Below are positions 1 to 8,451 of a stretch of DNA of 64,000 nucleotides, in pieces (the first letter of the stretch is position 1; every line of letters begins with the position of its first letter). A program made the position numbers and the translations under genes. Origin of the DNA: Cytobacillus oceanisediminis 2691 (GTDB lineage Bacteria; Bacillota; Bacilli; Bacillales; Cytobacillaceae); contig NZ_VEEP01000010.1 in NCBI RefSeq assembly GCF_007678455.1, forward strand, positions 84,768 through 148,767, given 5' to 3'. The notes under the pieces were generated by a model. That model did no database searches, was not told where the DNA came from, and saw only the letters and a program-made list of their open reading frames with translations.

Positions 1-557
1 AAGGCGGCGGCATGCTTGGCGCGATTGGCTCCCATATGACAGACTCCCTTCAATGGTGGCTTGATAGCAAATTTAAAGAGGTGTTTGCGCAGCTCCCAAT
101 CCATGTTCCCAATCAGACGGATGATAACGGGAATACAGAACACCGTACAGCGGATGATGCTTTCCAGATCATCGGCTCACTGGAAAACGGCGCGACTGTA
201 ACACTGGAACTCATTTCTGCTGCGCGCAAAACCGAGAACACATGGCGTCTTGAAATATTCGGTACGGAAGGTACACTTGTAATGCTGGATGACAATAAGG
301 TCCTGCTTTCCGCCGGAGATTCACCACTCGAAGAAGTTGACCTGGTGCCGGATATAGAAGCTCCTTCTGGTATGCCAGAGGTTGCAGCCCGATATTATAA
401 CGGCTTCCAGAGGGCTTTGGATGCGCTACATGAAACGCTGGTTTCCGGAGAAAAGCACCCCTATCTCGCAGATTTTGAGCAGGCACATTCGACACAAAAA
501 GTATTGGACGCAGTCAGGGCCTCTGCTCGCGAAGGCAGGAAAGCAGAAGTGAAATAA
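1..557 (+). CDS. Gfo/Idh/MocA-family oxidoreductase, C-terminal part (5' end outside window)
   Basis: The reading frame is already open at base 3 and runs to a TAA at 555-557, so only about the last 185 residues are present. The visible start, GGGMLGAIGSHMTDSLQWW, is the typical Gfo/Idh/MocA segment where the substrate-binding alpha/beta domain begins (the GSH-x-x-D motif). The rest fits that C-terminal domain, which in this family follows an N-terminal Rossmann NAD(P)-binding domain. The family oxidises or reduces sugars, inositols and related compounds; the substrate here cannot be told. The ATG at base 12 is internal to the motif and is not a credible start. A rho-independent terminator follows at 715-755. 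Confidence 0.85.
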   Translation, partial: GGGMLGAIGSHMTDSLQWWLDSKFKEVFAQLPIHVPNQTDDNGNTEHRTADDAFQIIGSLENGATVTLELISAARKTENTWRLEIFGTEGTLVMLDDNKVLLSAGDSPLEEVDLVPDIEAPSGMPEVAARYYNGFQRALDALHETLVSGEKHPYLADFEQAHSTQKVLDAVRASAREGRKAEVK

Positions 558-623
558 ACGATCCCAGTTTGGAATTACAGCCACAAGTATGTGAGGAAAA
601 GTCTAAAGATGGCTCACATCCAA

Positions 624-651
624 ATTATTAATCAAACGTTTGATTAATAAT
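624..651. repeat. 28-bp perfect palindrome containing TTAATCAAACGTTTGATTAA
   Basis: The sequence reads identically on both strands for 28 bp, centred on ACGT at about 637/638. The same 20-bp core recurs at 30220-30241. It looks like an operator for a dimeric regulator of TetR type, but here it lies behind the oxidoreductase gene and before a terminator, not in an obvious promoter. Function is unknown. Confidence 0.6.
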
Positions 652-714
652 GCCTAACGCTGTGGCCGATGGGAAAAATGGGTTTAATCAACCCTGTGGT
701 TTTGCAAAATAACC

Positions 715-755
715 AGGCATGAGTCCCATATCCAATTGGACTCATGCCTTTTTTA
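715..755 (+). terminator. Rho-independent terminator after the oxidoreductase gene
   Basis: Arms AGGCATGAGTCC and GGACTCATGCCT form a 12-bp stem with an 11-nt loop, followed by a run of T on the plus strand. Confidence 0.9.
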
Positions 756-794
756 TCCCGAGAAAGAAACCTAATCAAATATTAGGCTGTCGTT

Positions 795-977
795 CTACAT
801 CTCACGAAGCATAGTATTCAATGTGCTTAATTCCTCTTCAATCGCGGCAAGACGCTTTTCCAGCGGATGGAGATTGCCTTTTACGGATTCCAATTTCTCG
901 AGATTATGCTGGAGCTGCAGGTACTCATCCTTTAGTTCTACGATTTTGTATTCAATTTCTCTTTTATCCATTTCCAT
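795..977 (-). CDS. Small coiled-coil protein, SE1832-like
   Basis: This 60-residue acidic, leucine-rich protein has a heptad-like pattern over nearly its whole length (IEYKIVELKDEYLQLQHNLE and onward) and probably forms a coiled-coil dimer or hairpin. It resembles the short SE1832-type proteins of Bacilli, whose role is not known to me; that family call is from memory and tentative. The start at 977 has an AGGGGG Shine-Dalgarno sequence about 6 nt upstream. It is transcribed leftward, on the same strand as the YuzA-like gene, but a terminator at 1036-1061 separates them. Confidence 0.75.
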   Translation of the reverse strand: MEMDKREIEYKIVELKDEYLQLQHNLEKLESVKGNLHPLEKRLAAIEEELSTLNTMLREM

Positions 978-1035
978 TCCCCCTGCTTTGACGTTTTCTT
1001 CCTATAGGATAGCATTCTCCAAGCTTTTGGGCACA

Positions 1036-1061
1036 CAAAAAGGCGTACAGCATTGTACGCC
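1036..1061 (-). terminator. Terminator after the YuzA-like gene
   Basis: On the minus strand GGCGTACA and TGTACGCC pair around ATGC and are followed by TTTTTGTG. Confidence 0.85.
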
Positions 1062-1072
1062 CTTCCATCTGA

Positions 1073-1270
1073 TTATTTATTCACTTTTGATAAAAGCGTG
1101 ATGCTGTAGATAGCTGCGAGACCTACAAGAATGTAGACTACCTTTGCGATTGGGCTGTCCATGCCGCCGAAGATTCCTCCGACTAGGTCCCATTCAAATA
1201 ATCCAACTAAAAGCCAATTTAGACCGCCGACAATAAGCAATACTAATGATAACAGATTTAAAGTTTTCAA
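1073..1270 (-). CDS. yuzA: DUF378 small membrane protein, YuzA-like
   Basis: This is a 65-residue, very hydrophobic protein with two membrane segments. It contains the DUF378 signature GGLNWLLVGLF and a GGIFGG loop, and ends in a short basic tail. I start it at the TTG at 1270 because AGGCGGTG lies 6-7 nt upstream; longer in-frame extensions would enter the promoter. A sigma-A-like promoter (TTGCAT, 17 bp, TATAAT on the minus strand, 1317-1345) is overlaid by TGTATA boxes that match those in front of the divergent CarH-like regulator. It is therefore a likely target of that regulator. Function of DUF378 is unknown. Confidence 0.8.
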   Translation of the reverse strand: MKTLNLLSLVLLIVGGLNWLLVGLFEWDLVGGIFGGMDSPIAKVVYILVGLAAIYSITLLSKVNK

Positions 1271-1285
1271 GATAACACCGCCTAA

Positions 1286-1335
1286 TGTATAATTTTTGTA
1301 TAACCTTTCGAAATTAATTATACAAAACCTATACA
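1286..1335. promoter_or_regulatory. YuzA-like promoter with two pairs of TGTATA boxes at 11-bp spacing
   Basis: TGTATA occurs on the plus strand at 1286-1291 and 1297-1302, and on the minus strand at 1330-1335 and 1319-1324. Each pair has an 11-bp step. The minus-strand pair sits between the -35 (1340-1345) and the -10 (1317-1322). CarH/LitR-type cobalamin regulators are known to bind 11-bp-spaced direct repeats, so these are candidate operators of the adjacent regulator. Confidence 0.6.
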
Positions 1336-1392
1336 AATAATGCAAACATTTTAGATAATATTTTCAGAAAGTTGATTTAACAACATTTTGTC

Positions 1393-1422
1393 TGTGTAAT
1401 TTTTGTATAACTTATCTATAAT
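1393..1422 (+). promoter_or_regulatory. Autoregulatory operator/promoter of the CarH-like gene
   Basis: TGTGTA (1393), TGTATA (1404) and TCTATA (1415) follow one another at exact 11-bp steps. They fill the space between a weak -35 (GTGTAA, 1394-1399) and a -10 (TATAAT, 1417-1422; 17-bp spacer). Repression of the regulator's own gene is the simple reading. Confidence 0.55.
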
Positions 1423-1442
1423 GAGGAGTGGAGGTGAATAGT

Positions 1443-2315
1443 TTGTATAGCATTAAACAGGTTTCTGAACGATTGGATATTCCTGCGGTCACAATCAGGG
1501 CTTGGGAAAACCGCTACAATGTCGTTACGCCTAAAAGGACGGAGGGCGGCCACCGGTTATATAGCGAGAAAGATGTTGAAACACTCAAATGGATCAAGAA
1601 ACAGGTGCATGAAAAAGACATGAAAATCAGTGATGCGGTCCGGCTTTTGCAGGAATCTGCGCCAGCACCTGCTACACCTCCATCTGAAAATAGTAAATTC
1701 AGCGAGTTGAAAGATGAGCTCTACAATGCCCTGGTCAATCTAGATTCCCAGAAAGCGAATCAGCTTACGGATCTCGCTTTTTCTTTATATGACTTTGAAG
1801 AGGTCTTCCATTTTATCCTGGTTCAGGTTTTGTATAAGGTCGGGGATGAGTGGGAGAAGGACGTTATCAGTGTCGCCCAGGAGCATTTTGCTTCGCAGTT
1901 CATCCTTAACCGCTGCAGCCAATTTTTGCGGGTCCTCCCTGTTCACCCGGCACTCCCAAAGGTACTGGCCTTTTGTCCAGAGGGGGAACACCACCAAATC
2001 GGGCTGATGGTCTTCAGTTTATTCTTGAAAAAGAAAGGCCATGACGTCATCTATTTAGGCCCTAACACCCCTCTTGAGGGATTGGCGGATTTGATAAAAA
2101 TGAAGGACATCAGCATTGTGGCCATCTCGATGACCAACCCTTCTCCGATTGGCAAGCTGGAGGATTGGATTCGTTCTAGTCTGAAAATGGATCCATCCCT
2201 GAAATTCATCGTTGGAGGAAGCTGCGTCAAAGACTGTCCGAAGCTTGAATCCAAATCGGTCACCTACTCGCTCGGTTCCGACTGGGATGAATGGTATGCC
2301 TCATATATGCGATGA
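1443..2315 (+). CDS. CarH/LitR-type MerR-family regulator with cobalamin-binding photoreceptor domain
   Basis: With the TTG start at 1443 the protein has 290 residues. GGAGGTGA lies at 1430-1437, and the GTG at 1428 sits too close to any Shine-Dalgarno sequence and to the predicted transcription start. Residues 1-70 are a MerR winged helix (IKQVSERL, RAWENRYN, TEGGHRLY). After a Pro/Ala-rich linker comes a four-helix bundle and a B12-binding Rossmann domain. It has the CarH signature W137-x9-E147-H148, the lower-ligand motif E182-x-H184-x-x-G187 and the GG at 258-259. Known relatives bind adenosylcobalamin as tetramers, repress in the dark and release DNA on illumination. The residue after Trp137 is Glu, not the His seen in Thermus CarH. 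Confidence 0.85.
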   Translation: MYSIKQVSERLDIPAVTIRAWENRYNVVTPKRTEGGHRLYSEKDVETLKWIKKQVHEKDMKISDAVRLLQESAPAPATPPSENSKFSELKDELYNALVNLDSQKANQLTDLAFSLYDFEEVFHFILVQVLYKVGDEWEKDVISVAQEHFASQFILNRCSQFLRVLPVHPALPKVLAFCPEGEHHQIGLMVFSLFLKKKGHDVIYLGPNTPLEGLADLIKMKDISIVAISMTNPSPIGKLEDWIRSSLKMDPSLKFIVGGSCVKDCPKLESKSVTYSLGSDWDEWYASYMR

Positions 2316-2403
2316 TGTTTAACAAAAATGCCTTAGACAAGCTGACACTATAGAAAAGCGAAATGATAAGCTTGAACTGTAGTATTATGAGGGAGGATTA
2401 TTT

Positions 2404-4527
2404 GTGAAAAAACTTTTACATCCAATTACCGATTGGGTCTCAACAAAGCGCGGCATGTGGATCACACTTATCGCCTGGCTTGTCCTGATGGTCGGCTTAA
2501 GTGCTGGTCCGATGCTTAGCGAGTACAAAACGACCAACTTTCAATCGCTTCCTGATGAAGCAAAATCGATGATTGCCGAGAAAAAGACGGAAAAACTTTT
2601 CCCGAACGAACAGGGAACGCCGGGAATCCTGGTTTTTCATAATAAAAATGGTGACATCAATCTGGATGAAGTCAAAGAAATATTGAACGGAATCATCGCT
2701 GAAGATATTGACGGAATTGACAATATTGTCAATATCAGTGCGCTCCCGCCCCAGGCATTGGGCGGCTTTATCTCTGAGGATGGGTCGACGATGATCGTCC
2801 CGATGGAGCTGGAAAAGGGACTCGGAAACAGCGAGTATTCCGAGATCAACGACAAGACACTCGAAACCGGCAATAAGATTGCTAAAAATCTTGAAAGCAC
2901 AGAGTTTTATATTACAGGACCAGCCGGGATTGCCGGAGATACCGTCAAGCTGTTTGAACAAGCTGACTTTGTCCTGCTGATCGCAACAGTCCTTATCATT
3001 TTGATTTTGCTGATTGTCATTTACCGCTCACCCCTGCTCGCGATCATCCCGCTGCTTGCGACGGTCATCGTCTATCAGGTCGTGAACCAAACTGTAGCGC
3101 TCATGGGTGCAGGTGGCCTGGAGGTCAGCAGCCAGACTTCTTCGATCATGAGTATCCTGCTTTTTGCAGCGGTCATTGACTATTCCTTGTTTGTTTTCTC
3201 CCGCTATCGCGAGGAGCTGAACAAATATGAAAGCAAATATGAAGCAATGAAATATGCGATGCGTGCAACTGGCGAGCCTGTGTTCTTTGCAGGTGGCACT
3301 GTTCTCGCTGCCATGCTTATCCTGTTCTTTGCCGATTTCCGTGATTACCTGAATTTCGCACCCGTTTTCGGGACGGCCATGTTCTTCATCATAATTGCAT
3401 CGGTCACGCTGCTGCCGGCGCTGTTCACGTTATTCGGACGCAAAGCATTCTGGCCGAAGGTTCCAAAATACGGTCAGGAAACCGAAGTAAAGCATGGGAT
3501 CTGGGGGCCGGTCGCCAGATTCGTTGTCAACAAGCCTGTCATCTCGGGCGGACTCGTCGCTGTTTTCCTGGTTATCACCGCATTCAATGTCCTCAACCTC
3601 GACTTTGAATTCGATACGGTAAAAAAATTCCCTGAAGACCTGCCGTCACGAGTCGGGTATGAAATCGTCGAGGCCCGGTACGATAAAGGGGAACTGGCAC
3701 CAACAACCATGCTTGTTGAAAGTGATGACGCTTTTACAGAGGAAGATACAAATGCCATCATCGAACAATGGCAAAAATATGATGAAATTGCGTCCGTCCG
3801 GGTTTCTGCACAATCCGAAGATCAGAAGGCCCTGAAGCTCAGCGTTGCTTTATCGATGAATCCATATTCCATAGAAGCTATTGATTTCATCGGGAAACTG
3901 CGCGAAGAAACGCCTGGGTTATTGAAGGATCTTTCGATTGACGGCGAAGCTTATTATAGCGGAGTCACAGCAAAGCTTCTGGACGAACGCGAAATCAATA
4001 ACAGAGATATCGTAAAAATCGTACTCCTTGAAACCATTTTGATTTTGGCTCTATTATTCGCTCTCACTCGATCACTGAAGATGTCCATCTACATGATGGG
4101 GACTATTCTGCTGTCCTATTTATCAGCACTGGGGCTGGGAATCTTCCTCGTCGACGTCCTATTCGGCTTCGACGCATTAAGCTCCCGCGTCCCTGTCTAC
4201 GCCTTCATCTTCCTGGTGGCACTGGGAATCGACTATAATATCATCCTTGCCTCCCGATTCATGGAAGAGCGAAAAACACACAGAGTGAAGGATGCCCTCG
4301 AAACCGCGATCCGCAATACCGGCGGCGTGATCTCATCAGCCGGTGTCATCCTGGCCGCAACCTTTGCAGCCCTAACGACCATGCCAATCGCCGACTTGTT
4401 CGTATTCGGCTTCATCGTCGCCGTCGGCATCCTGCTCGACACCTTCCTGGTACGCGGCATGCTGCTGCCTGCTCTGATCCTATTCTTTGAAAAAGATCAG
4501 AAAACGGCTGTAGTGCAGGAAAAATAA
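2404..4527 (+). CDS. MMPL-family RND transporter, YdfJ-like
   Basis: This 707-residue integral membrane protein has the duplicated MMPL layout: one N-terminal helix, a large extracytoplasmic domain (about 35-185), a bundle of helices (about 190-355), a second outer domain and a second bundle (about 535-695). Both halves keep the Asp-Tyr pair used for proton relay in MMPL/RND proteins (Asp259-Tyr260 and Asp610-Tyr611). It starts at a GTG preceded by GGGAGGAT. It lies 88 bp downstream of the CarH-like regulator in the same direction, so read-through is plausible, although no TGTATA boxes are seen directly in front of it. Likely exports lipids or hydrophobic compounds; substrate unknown. Confidence 0.9.
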   Translation: MKKLLHPITDWVSTKRGMWITLIAWLVLMVGLSAGPMLSEYKTTNFQSLPDEAKSMIAEKKTEKLFPNEQGTPGILVFHNKNGDINLDEVKEILNGIIAEDIDGIDNIVNISALPPQALGGFISEDGSTMIVPMELEKGLGNSEYSEINDKTLETGNKIAKNLESTEFYITGPAGIAGDTVKLFEQADFVLLIATVLIILILLIVIYRSPLLAIIPLLATVIVYQVVNQTVALMGAGGLEVSSQTSSIMSILLFAAVIDYSLFVFSRYREELNKYESKYEAMKYAMRATGEPVFFAGGTVLAAMLILFFADFRDYLNFAPVFGTAMFFIIIASVTLLPALFTLFGRKAFWPKVPKYGQETEVKHGIWGPVARFVVNKPVISGGLVAVFLVITAFNVLNLDFEFDTVKKFPEDLPSRVGYEIVEARYDKGELAPTTMLVESDDAFTEEDTNAIIEQWQKYDEIASVRVSAQSEDQKALKLSVALSMNPYSIEAIDFIGKLREETPGLLKDLSIDGEAYYSGVTAKLLDEREINNRDIVKIVLLETILILALLFALTRSLKMSIYMMGTILLSYLSALGLGIFLVDVLFGFDALSSRVPVYAFIFLVALGIDYNIILASRFMEERKTHRVKDALETAIRNTGGVISSAGVILAATFAALTTMPIADLFVFGFIVAVGILLDTFLVRGMLLPALILFFEKDQKTAVVQEK

Positions 4528-4530
4528 GAA

Positions 4531-4566
4531 AAGGCAGTCCCGTTTTGATATGGGACTGCCTTTTTT
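4531..4566 (+). terminator. Terminator after the MMPL gene
   Basis: AAGGCAGTCCC and GGGACTGCCTT form an 11-bp stem, followed by TTTTTT. Confidence 0.92.
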
Positions 4567-4598
4567 CATGACCAGAGGTGTGTTCGTTTTTCGATACC

Positions 4599-4910
4599 GA
4601 TGACGGACATTTTTTCTCGATTCACTCATGTTTCTGTCCATCATCACCTTGATGACGGACACTTTTTCTCGATTTCATCTTGTTTCTGTCCATCATCGCC
4701 TTGATGACGGACACTTTTTCTCGATTCCCTCGTGTTTCTGTCCGTCATAGCCTTGATGACGGACATTTTCCCACGATTCCCTAGTGTTTCTGTCCGTCAT
4801 ATCCTTGATGACGGACATTTTCCCACGATTTCCTCGTGTTTCTGTCCGTCACAGCCTTGATGACGGACACTTTTTCAGAATTTCCTCGTATTTCTGTCCG
4901 TCATAGCCTT
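4599..4910. repeat. Tandem array A: six units of exactly 52 bp
   Basis: Units begin with GATGACGGACA at 4599, 4651, 4703, 4755, 4807 and 4859 and end with a variant of TGTCCGTCATAGCCTT. Every unit carries TGACGGACA and its complement TGTCCGTCA (TGTCCATCA in the first two units). The two words face each other with about 25 bp between them inside a unit, and about 9 bp across the unit junction. The array fills the space between two convergent genes. It encodes no plausible protein, and no unit has a variable spacer. Confidence 0.95.
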
Positions 4911-4934
4911 AAAGCAAAAGCACATCAACCCAAT

Positions 4935-6395
4935 TCATGTTCCGCAAAACGTCCGATATGGCTTAGCTGTTGGCGGTGCGGGCTGGCAGAATTCGGCCTG
5001 CTCAGGTGAATGTTCGTATGGATTTGCCAGAATTTCAAGCAATTTCAGCATGACGCTCATGTCACCTTTTACCGCGGCATTCAGTGCTTCCTCTACCCTG
5101 TGGTTGCGCGGAATGACTGCTGGATTGTTATTGCGCATCAGTTCATGGACATCTTCCTTTGATTCTTCCTGGCGCCCGAGCCTTTCCTGCCATTTTTCAT
5201 GCCACTTTGTAAATTCGGTAGCCTTAAAAAACTCGGACCCTTCAAGCTTCCCGAAGGTCAGGGCTTTGAACGTATTCGTAAAGTCGGCTTCTGACTTATT
5301 CATGAGATTAAGGAGTTCGGAAATTAGTTCTTTGTCTTCTTTTTCCTCATTAAAAAGACCTAGCTTCCGCCTCATACCTGACAGGAACTCCGTTTCAAAA
5401 GCACCCGGATATTCAGAGAGGGCTTCCTCGGCCAGTTTTACCGCTTCATCTTCATCCTCATGTAACAATGGCAATAAAGCTTCGGCAAATCGAGAAAGAT
5501 TCCAGCCGCCAATATACGGCTGATTTCCATAGGCATAGCGTCCCTCCCGATCAATCGAGCTGAATACAGTTGCCGGGTCGAAGGTATCCATAAAAGCACA
5601 AGGACCGTAATCAATCGTCTCACCGCTAATTGTCATATTATCCGTGTTCATGACACCGTGGATAAAGCCGACATGCTGCCACTTCGCGATCAGGGCTGCC
5701 TGTTTCTTGATCACTTTTTTCAAGAATAAGAGGTATCGGTTACCCTCCCCTTCGAGTTCAGGATAATGGCGTTTGATTGCATAATCAGCCAGCTCCCGGA
5801 GGTCTTCCTTCTTCCCCCAGTTGGCAGCAAATTGGAATGTTCCTACTCTCAGATGGCTCGCTGCCACGCGTGTCAAAACTGCTCCGGTCTGCATCGTTTC
5901 CCGGATGATTTCCTCTCCCGTCACAGCCACAGCGAGGCTTCTTGTTGTTGGGATCCCTAAGCCCGTCATCGCTTCACTAATGATAAACTCGCGCAGCATC
6001 GGCCCAAGTCCTGCACGGCCATCGCCGCCTCGTGAATACGGAGTCCGGCCTGAACCCTTCAGCTGGATGTCAAACCTGTCGCCGTCAGGGGTGATTTGCT
6101 CACCAAGCAGGACAGCCCGGCCATCCCCCAGCATCGTAAAATGTCCAAACTGGTGTCCCGCATATGCCTGGGAAAGGGGAGTTCCTCCTTGTGGAATCTC
6201 GTTCCCGCCAAAGATTGCAGCCCCTTCGTCACCTTGAAGTGCCTCGCTGTTCAAACCCAGTTCTTCCGCAAGTGACTCATTAAAAATCACTACCTCAGGT
6301 GCTTTCACTGGAGTCGGTGTTTGCAGACTATAAAATATGTTCGGCAGCCGCGAATAGCTATTATCCATTTTCCAGCCAGCATGGTTGTCAGTCAT
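4935..6395 (-). CDS. selO: Protein adenylyltransferase SelO (YdiU/UPF0061)
   Basis: This 486-residue pseudokinase-fold enzyme transfers AMP from ATP to Ser, Thr or Tyr of target proteins, and in other bacteria acts in redox stress. Visible family motifs are [37 protein letters not shown], the helix [25 protein letters not shown] and the metal-binding [10 protein letters not shown]. The length is normal for the family. The C-terminus carries a cysteine (FCGT), as is usual in non-selenoprotein SelO. Start ATG at 6395 has GGGAGGT upstream. It stands alone, convergent with the MMPL gene across array A. Confidence 0.93.
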   Translation of the reverse strand: MTDNHAGWKMDNSYSRLPNIFYSLQTPTPVKAPEVVIFNESLAEELGLNSEALQGDEGAAIFGGNEIPQGGTPLSQAYAGHQFGHFTMLGDGRAVLLGEQITPDGDRFDIQLKGSGRTPYSRGGDGRAGLGPMLREFIISEAMTGLGIPTTRSLAVAVTGEEIIRETMQTGAVLTRVAASHLRVGTFQFAANWGKKEDLRELADYAIKRHYPELEGEGNRYLLFLKKVIKKQAALIAKWQHVGFIHGVMNTDNMTISGETIDYGPCAFMDTFDPATVFSSIDREGRYAYGNQPYIGGWNLSRFAEALLPLLHEDEDEAVKLAEEALSEYPGAFETEFLSGMRRKLGLFNEEKEDKELISELLNLMNKSEADFTNTFKALTFGKLEGSEFFKATEFTKWHEKWQERLGRQEESKEDVHELMRNNNPAVIPRNHRVEEALNAAVKGDMSVMLKLLEILANPYEHSPEQAEFCQPAPPTAKPYRTFCGT

Positions 6396-6677
6396 TGGAT
6401 TACCTCCCTTTGTTCGTACTGTTTAGCTTTAATATACCCTCGCCTGAAAAAGGAAAGCGCTGTTTCGGCAGAAAGGAATATATAACCAGTAGAATCCATA
6501 TATACATTTTACCATCATCTAGGGAGTGATAATGATATAGCAGCTTATCAAACTGCAGGGAAAGTCAGCTTCGCCTTTCCGTTGCCGCAGCGGTTATTGC
6601 CAGCCTGCATGGGGAGCCTGGGTGTTTATTAGGCCTGATTTAGAAGATATTCCCGAAGATTAAAATGGACCTCAATG

Positions 6678-6710
6678 AAAAAAGCCTAATTCCCCAAGGA
6701 ATTAGACTTT
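6678..6710 (-). terminator. Terminator after the WrbA-like gene
   Basis: On the minus strand CTAATTCC and GGAATTAG pair within AAG...CTT arms and are followed by TTTTTT. Confidence 0.8.
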
Positions 6711-6719
6711 TGCCATTGC

Positions 6720-7325
6720 TTATTGATTCCCGTTCTTCACCCAGCCGGCAACGGTCACGGTGCGTTTTGCCTGATGTTTTACCGCTGCTTCTACATCCTC
6801 GACCATATTGCCGTCCTGGTCGACTGTTACGCTAGTGCCGTATGGGTTGCCGCCAGCTCCGAATGTGACTGGATCGGTATAGCCAGGAGCTGCGACGATG
6901 GCGCCCCAGTGGTACATCGTTGTGTAAAGTGACAGAATGGTTGCCTCTTGTCCGCCATGCGGATTCTGTGCAGAGGACATCGCACTGACGACTTTGTTCA
7001 CCAGCTTGCCCTTTGCCCACAGACCGCCTGTCGTATCAAGGAATTGTTTCATTTGCGATGGCATGTTCCCGAATCGTGTAGGGACACTGAAGATGATGGC
7101 ATCTGCCCATTCCAGATCATCCGGAGTCACTTCAGGGATATCCTTTGTTGCCTCAACTGTCGCCTTCCATGCTTTATTGCCTTCGATAGCTGATTCAGGA
7201 GCCAATTCTTTCACCTTAAAAACTTTGACTTCCGCTCCTGCTTCCTTCGCGCCTTCTGCAGCCCATTTGGATAGCTGCACATTCGTTCCACCCATGCTGT
7301 AAAAAATAACTGCCAATTTAACCAT
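6720..7325 (-). CDS. wrbA: NAD(P)H:quinone oxidoreductase, WrbA type
   Basis: The 201-residue flavodoxin-like protein reduces quinones by two electrons with FMN, avoiding semiquinone radicals. It shows the FMN phosphate loop SMGGTN (residues 10-15), PTRFGNMPSQ (82-91), the DTTGGLW segment (97-103) and the C-terminal KRTVTVAGW region typical of WrbA. I start it at 7325, where GGAGG is well placed. It follows the ring-cleaving dioxygenase gene by 56 bp on the same strand with no terminator between, so they probably form one aromatic/quinone-stress transcript controlled by the operators at 8379-8475. Confidence 0.9.
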   Translation of the reverse strand: MVKLAVIFYSMGGTNVQLSKWAAEGAKEAGAEVKVFKVKELAPESAIEGNKAWKATVEATKDIPEVTPDDLEWADAIIFSVPTRFGNMPSQMKQFLDTTGGLWAKGKLVNKVVSAMSSAQNPHGGQEATILSLYTTMYHWGAIVAAPGYTDPVTFGAGGNPYGTSVTVDQDGNMVEDVEAAVKHQAKRTVTVAGWVKNGNQ

Positions 7326-7381
7326 TTTATCTGCCTCCTTTAGTAGTATGATTCCACACTTGTCCAAACTGCAAACTCGGC

Positions 7382-8365
7382 TTACAGGTATTCTTTTTCG
7401 ATTTTACGCGTGCTTCGTACAGTATCAATCGGACGCACGAAATCCTCGATCTGCTCCCGCTTTGATTCAAGGAACGGCGGAAGGGATAGCTTTTCACCAA
7501 GGGTTTCATATGGCTCATCACCCATGAAGCCCGGTCCGTCAGTTGCCCATTCGAACAGGATTCCCGGTGCCACACGGGCGTACAATGATTCAAAGAAGAA
7601 CCGATCAACATAACCGGATGTACCGAATCCTGCAGCTTTCATATGATCGATCCACTCATAAAGAACCGATGTGTCAGCAACACGGAATGCCGCATGGTGC
7701 ACAGTTCCGAATCCCTGGCGGCCAGCAGGCAGCACTTTATTGTCTTCAACAATGACCTGCGCGCCGTTCCCGCCTTCACCCATTTCAAACAGATGCAGGG
7801 AACCCTCTTTTCCCACTTCACGCATATGCATCACTTTTTCAAGTACCTCTTTAAAATAATCGAAACGTGAAATGCGGACATGAAGCGGTCCAAGACCAGT
7901 AATCGCGTACTCCAGCGGTACAGGTCCATTTTGCCATGGCGTACCCGAAGCTACACCTTCATTATGCTCATCGGATACCAGCATATACTGCTGATCGTCA
8001 AAATCGATGAATGAAATCGTCTTCTTGCCGAACAACTCCTTGATGCCAGTGTGTTTGACTTCATATTTATCAAAGCGTTTGACCCAGTATTCCAGCGCGG
8101 CATCTGTCGGCACACGGAAACCGGTTTTGTAAATCTCATCAGTTCCGTGAGATCCTTTAGGAATCCCAGGGAAATCAAAGAATGTCATATCCGTGCCAGC
8201 AGACCCTTTATCATCCGCAAAAAATAAATGATACGTACGGATATCATCCTGATTGACCGTTTTTTTCACAAGACGCATTCCGAGTACATAGGTGAAAAAC
8301 TCGTAGTTTTTTTCAGCACTGCTCGTAATCGCTGTTACATGATGTATTCCTCTTAATTCGTTCAT
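7382..8365 (-). CDS. Ring-cleaving dioxygenase, VOC family (MhqA/MhqO-like)
   Basis: The 327-residue protein has two tandem VOC (glyoxalase/extradiol dioxygenase) modules. The first begins GIHHVTAITSSAEKNYEFF and the second is near residue 150 (LGPLHVRIS...). HHVTAI, FGTVHHAAFRV and the late SLYARVAPGILFEWATD segment hold the expected His and Glu metal ligands. In B. subtilis such enzymes belong to the MhqR regulon, induced by catechol and methylhydroquinone, and open aromatic rings. The two MhqR-like inverted repeats directly upstream support this. Substrate not shown by sequence. Confidence 0.9.
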   Translation of the reverse strand: MNELRGIHHVTAITSSAEKNYEFFTYVLGMRLVKKTVNQDDIRTYHLFFADDKGSAGTDMTFFDFPGIPKGSHGTDEIYKTGFRVPTDAALEYWVKRFDKYEVKHTGIKELFGKKTISFIDFDDQQYMLVSDEHNEGVASGTPWQNGPVPLEYAITGLGPLHVRISRFDYFKEVLEKVMHMREVGKEGSLHLFEMGEGGNGAQVIVEDNKVLPAGRQGFGTVHHAAFRVADTSVLYEWIDHMKAAGFGTSGYVDRFFFESLYARVAPGILFEWATDGPGFMGDEPYETLGEKLSLPPFLESKREQIEDFVRPIDTVRSTRKIEKEYL

Positions 8366-8378
8366 GGTCTCTCTCCTT

Positions 8379-8398
8379 TATCTTGAAATCGAGATATA
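8379..8398. promoter_or_regulatory. MhqR-like operator 1
   Basis: TATCTTGAAATCGAGATATA is an imperfect inverted repeat close to the MhqR consensus I recall from B. subtilis (TATCTCGAATTCGAGATA). It overlaps the Shine-Dalgarno region of the dioxygenase gene, so bound repressor would block transcription just at the gene start. Confidence 0.7.
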
Positions 8399-8451
8399 TT
8401 TTCAAAAAAATATCTATCCTTACTATAACCTGTTTTCATCTCGAAAAAACA

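Noticed and set aside
1428..1445. GTG at 1428 as start of the CarH-like gene
   Set aside because: It is at or before the predicted transcription start and has no spaced ribosome site; TTG at 1443 fits GGAGGTGA.
4599..4910. CRISPR array
   Set aside because: The whole 52-bp unit is conserved, there are no variable spacers and no cas genes; same verdict for the arrays at 13455 and 36961.
5821..6237. Long antisense frame in selO
   Set aside because: Shadow of a real gene; other long antisense frames (23741-23926, 42735-42992, 54628-55023 and similar) are treated the same way.
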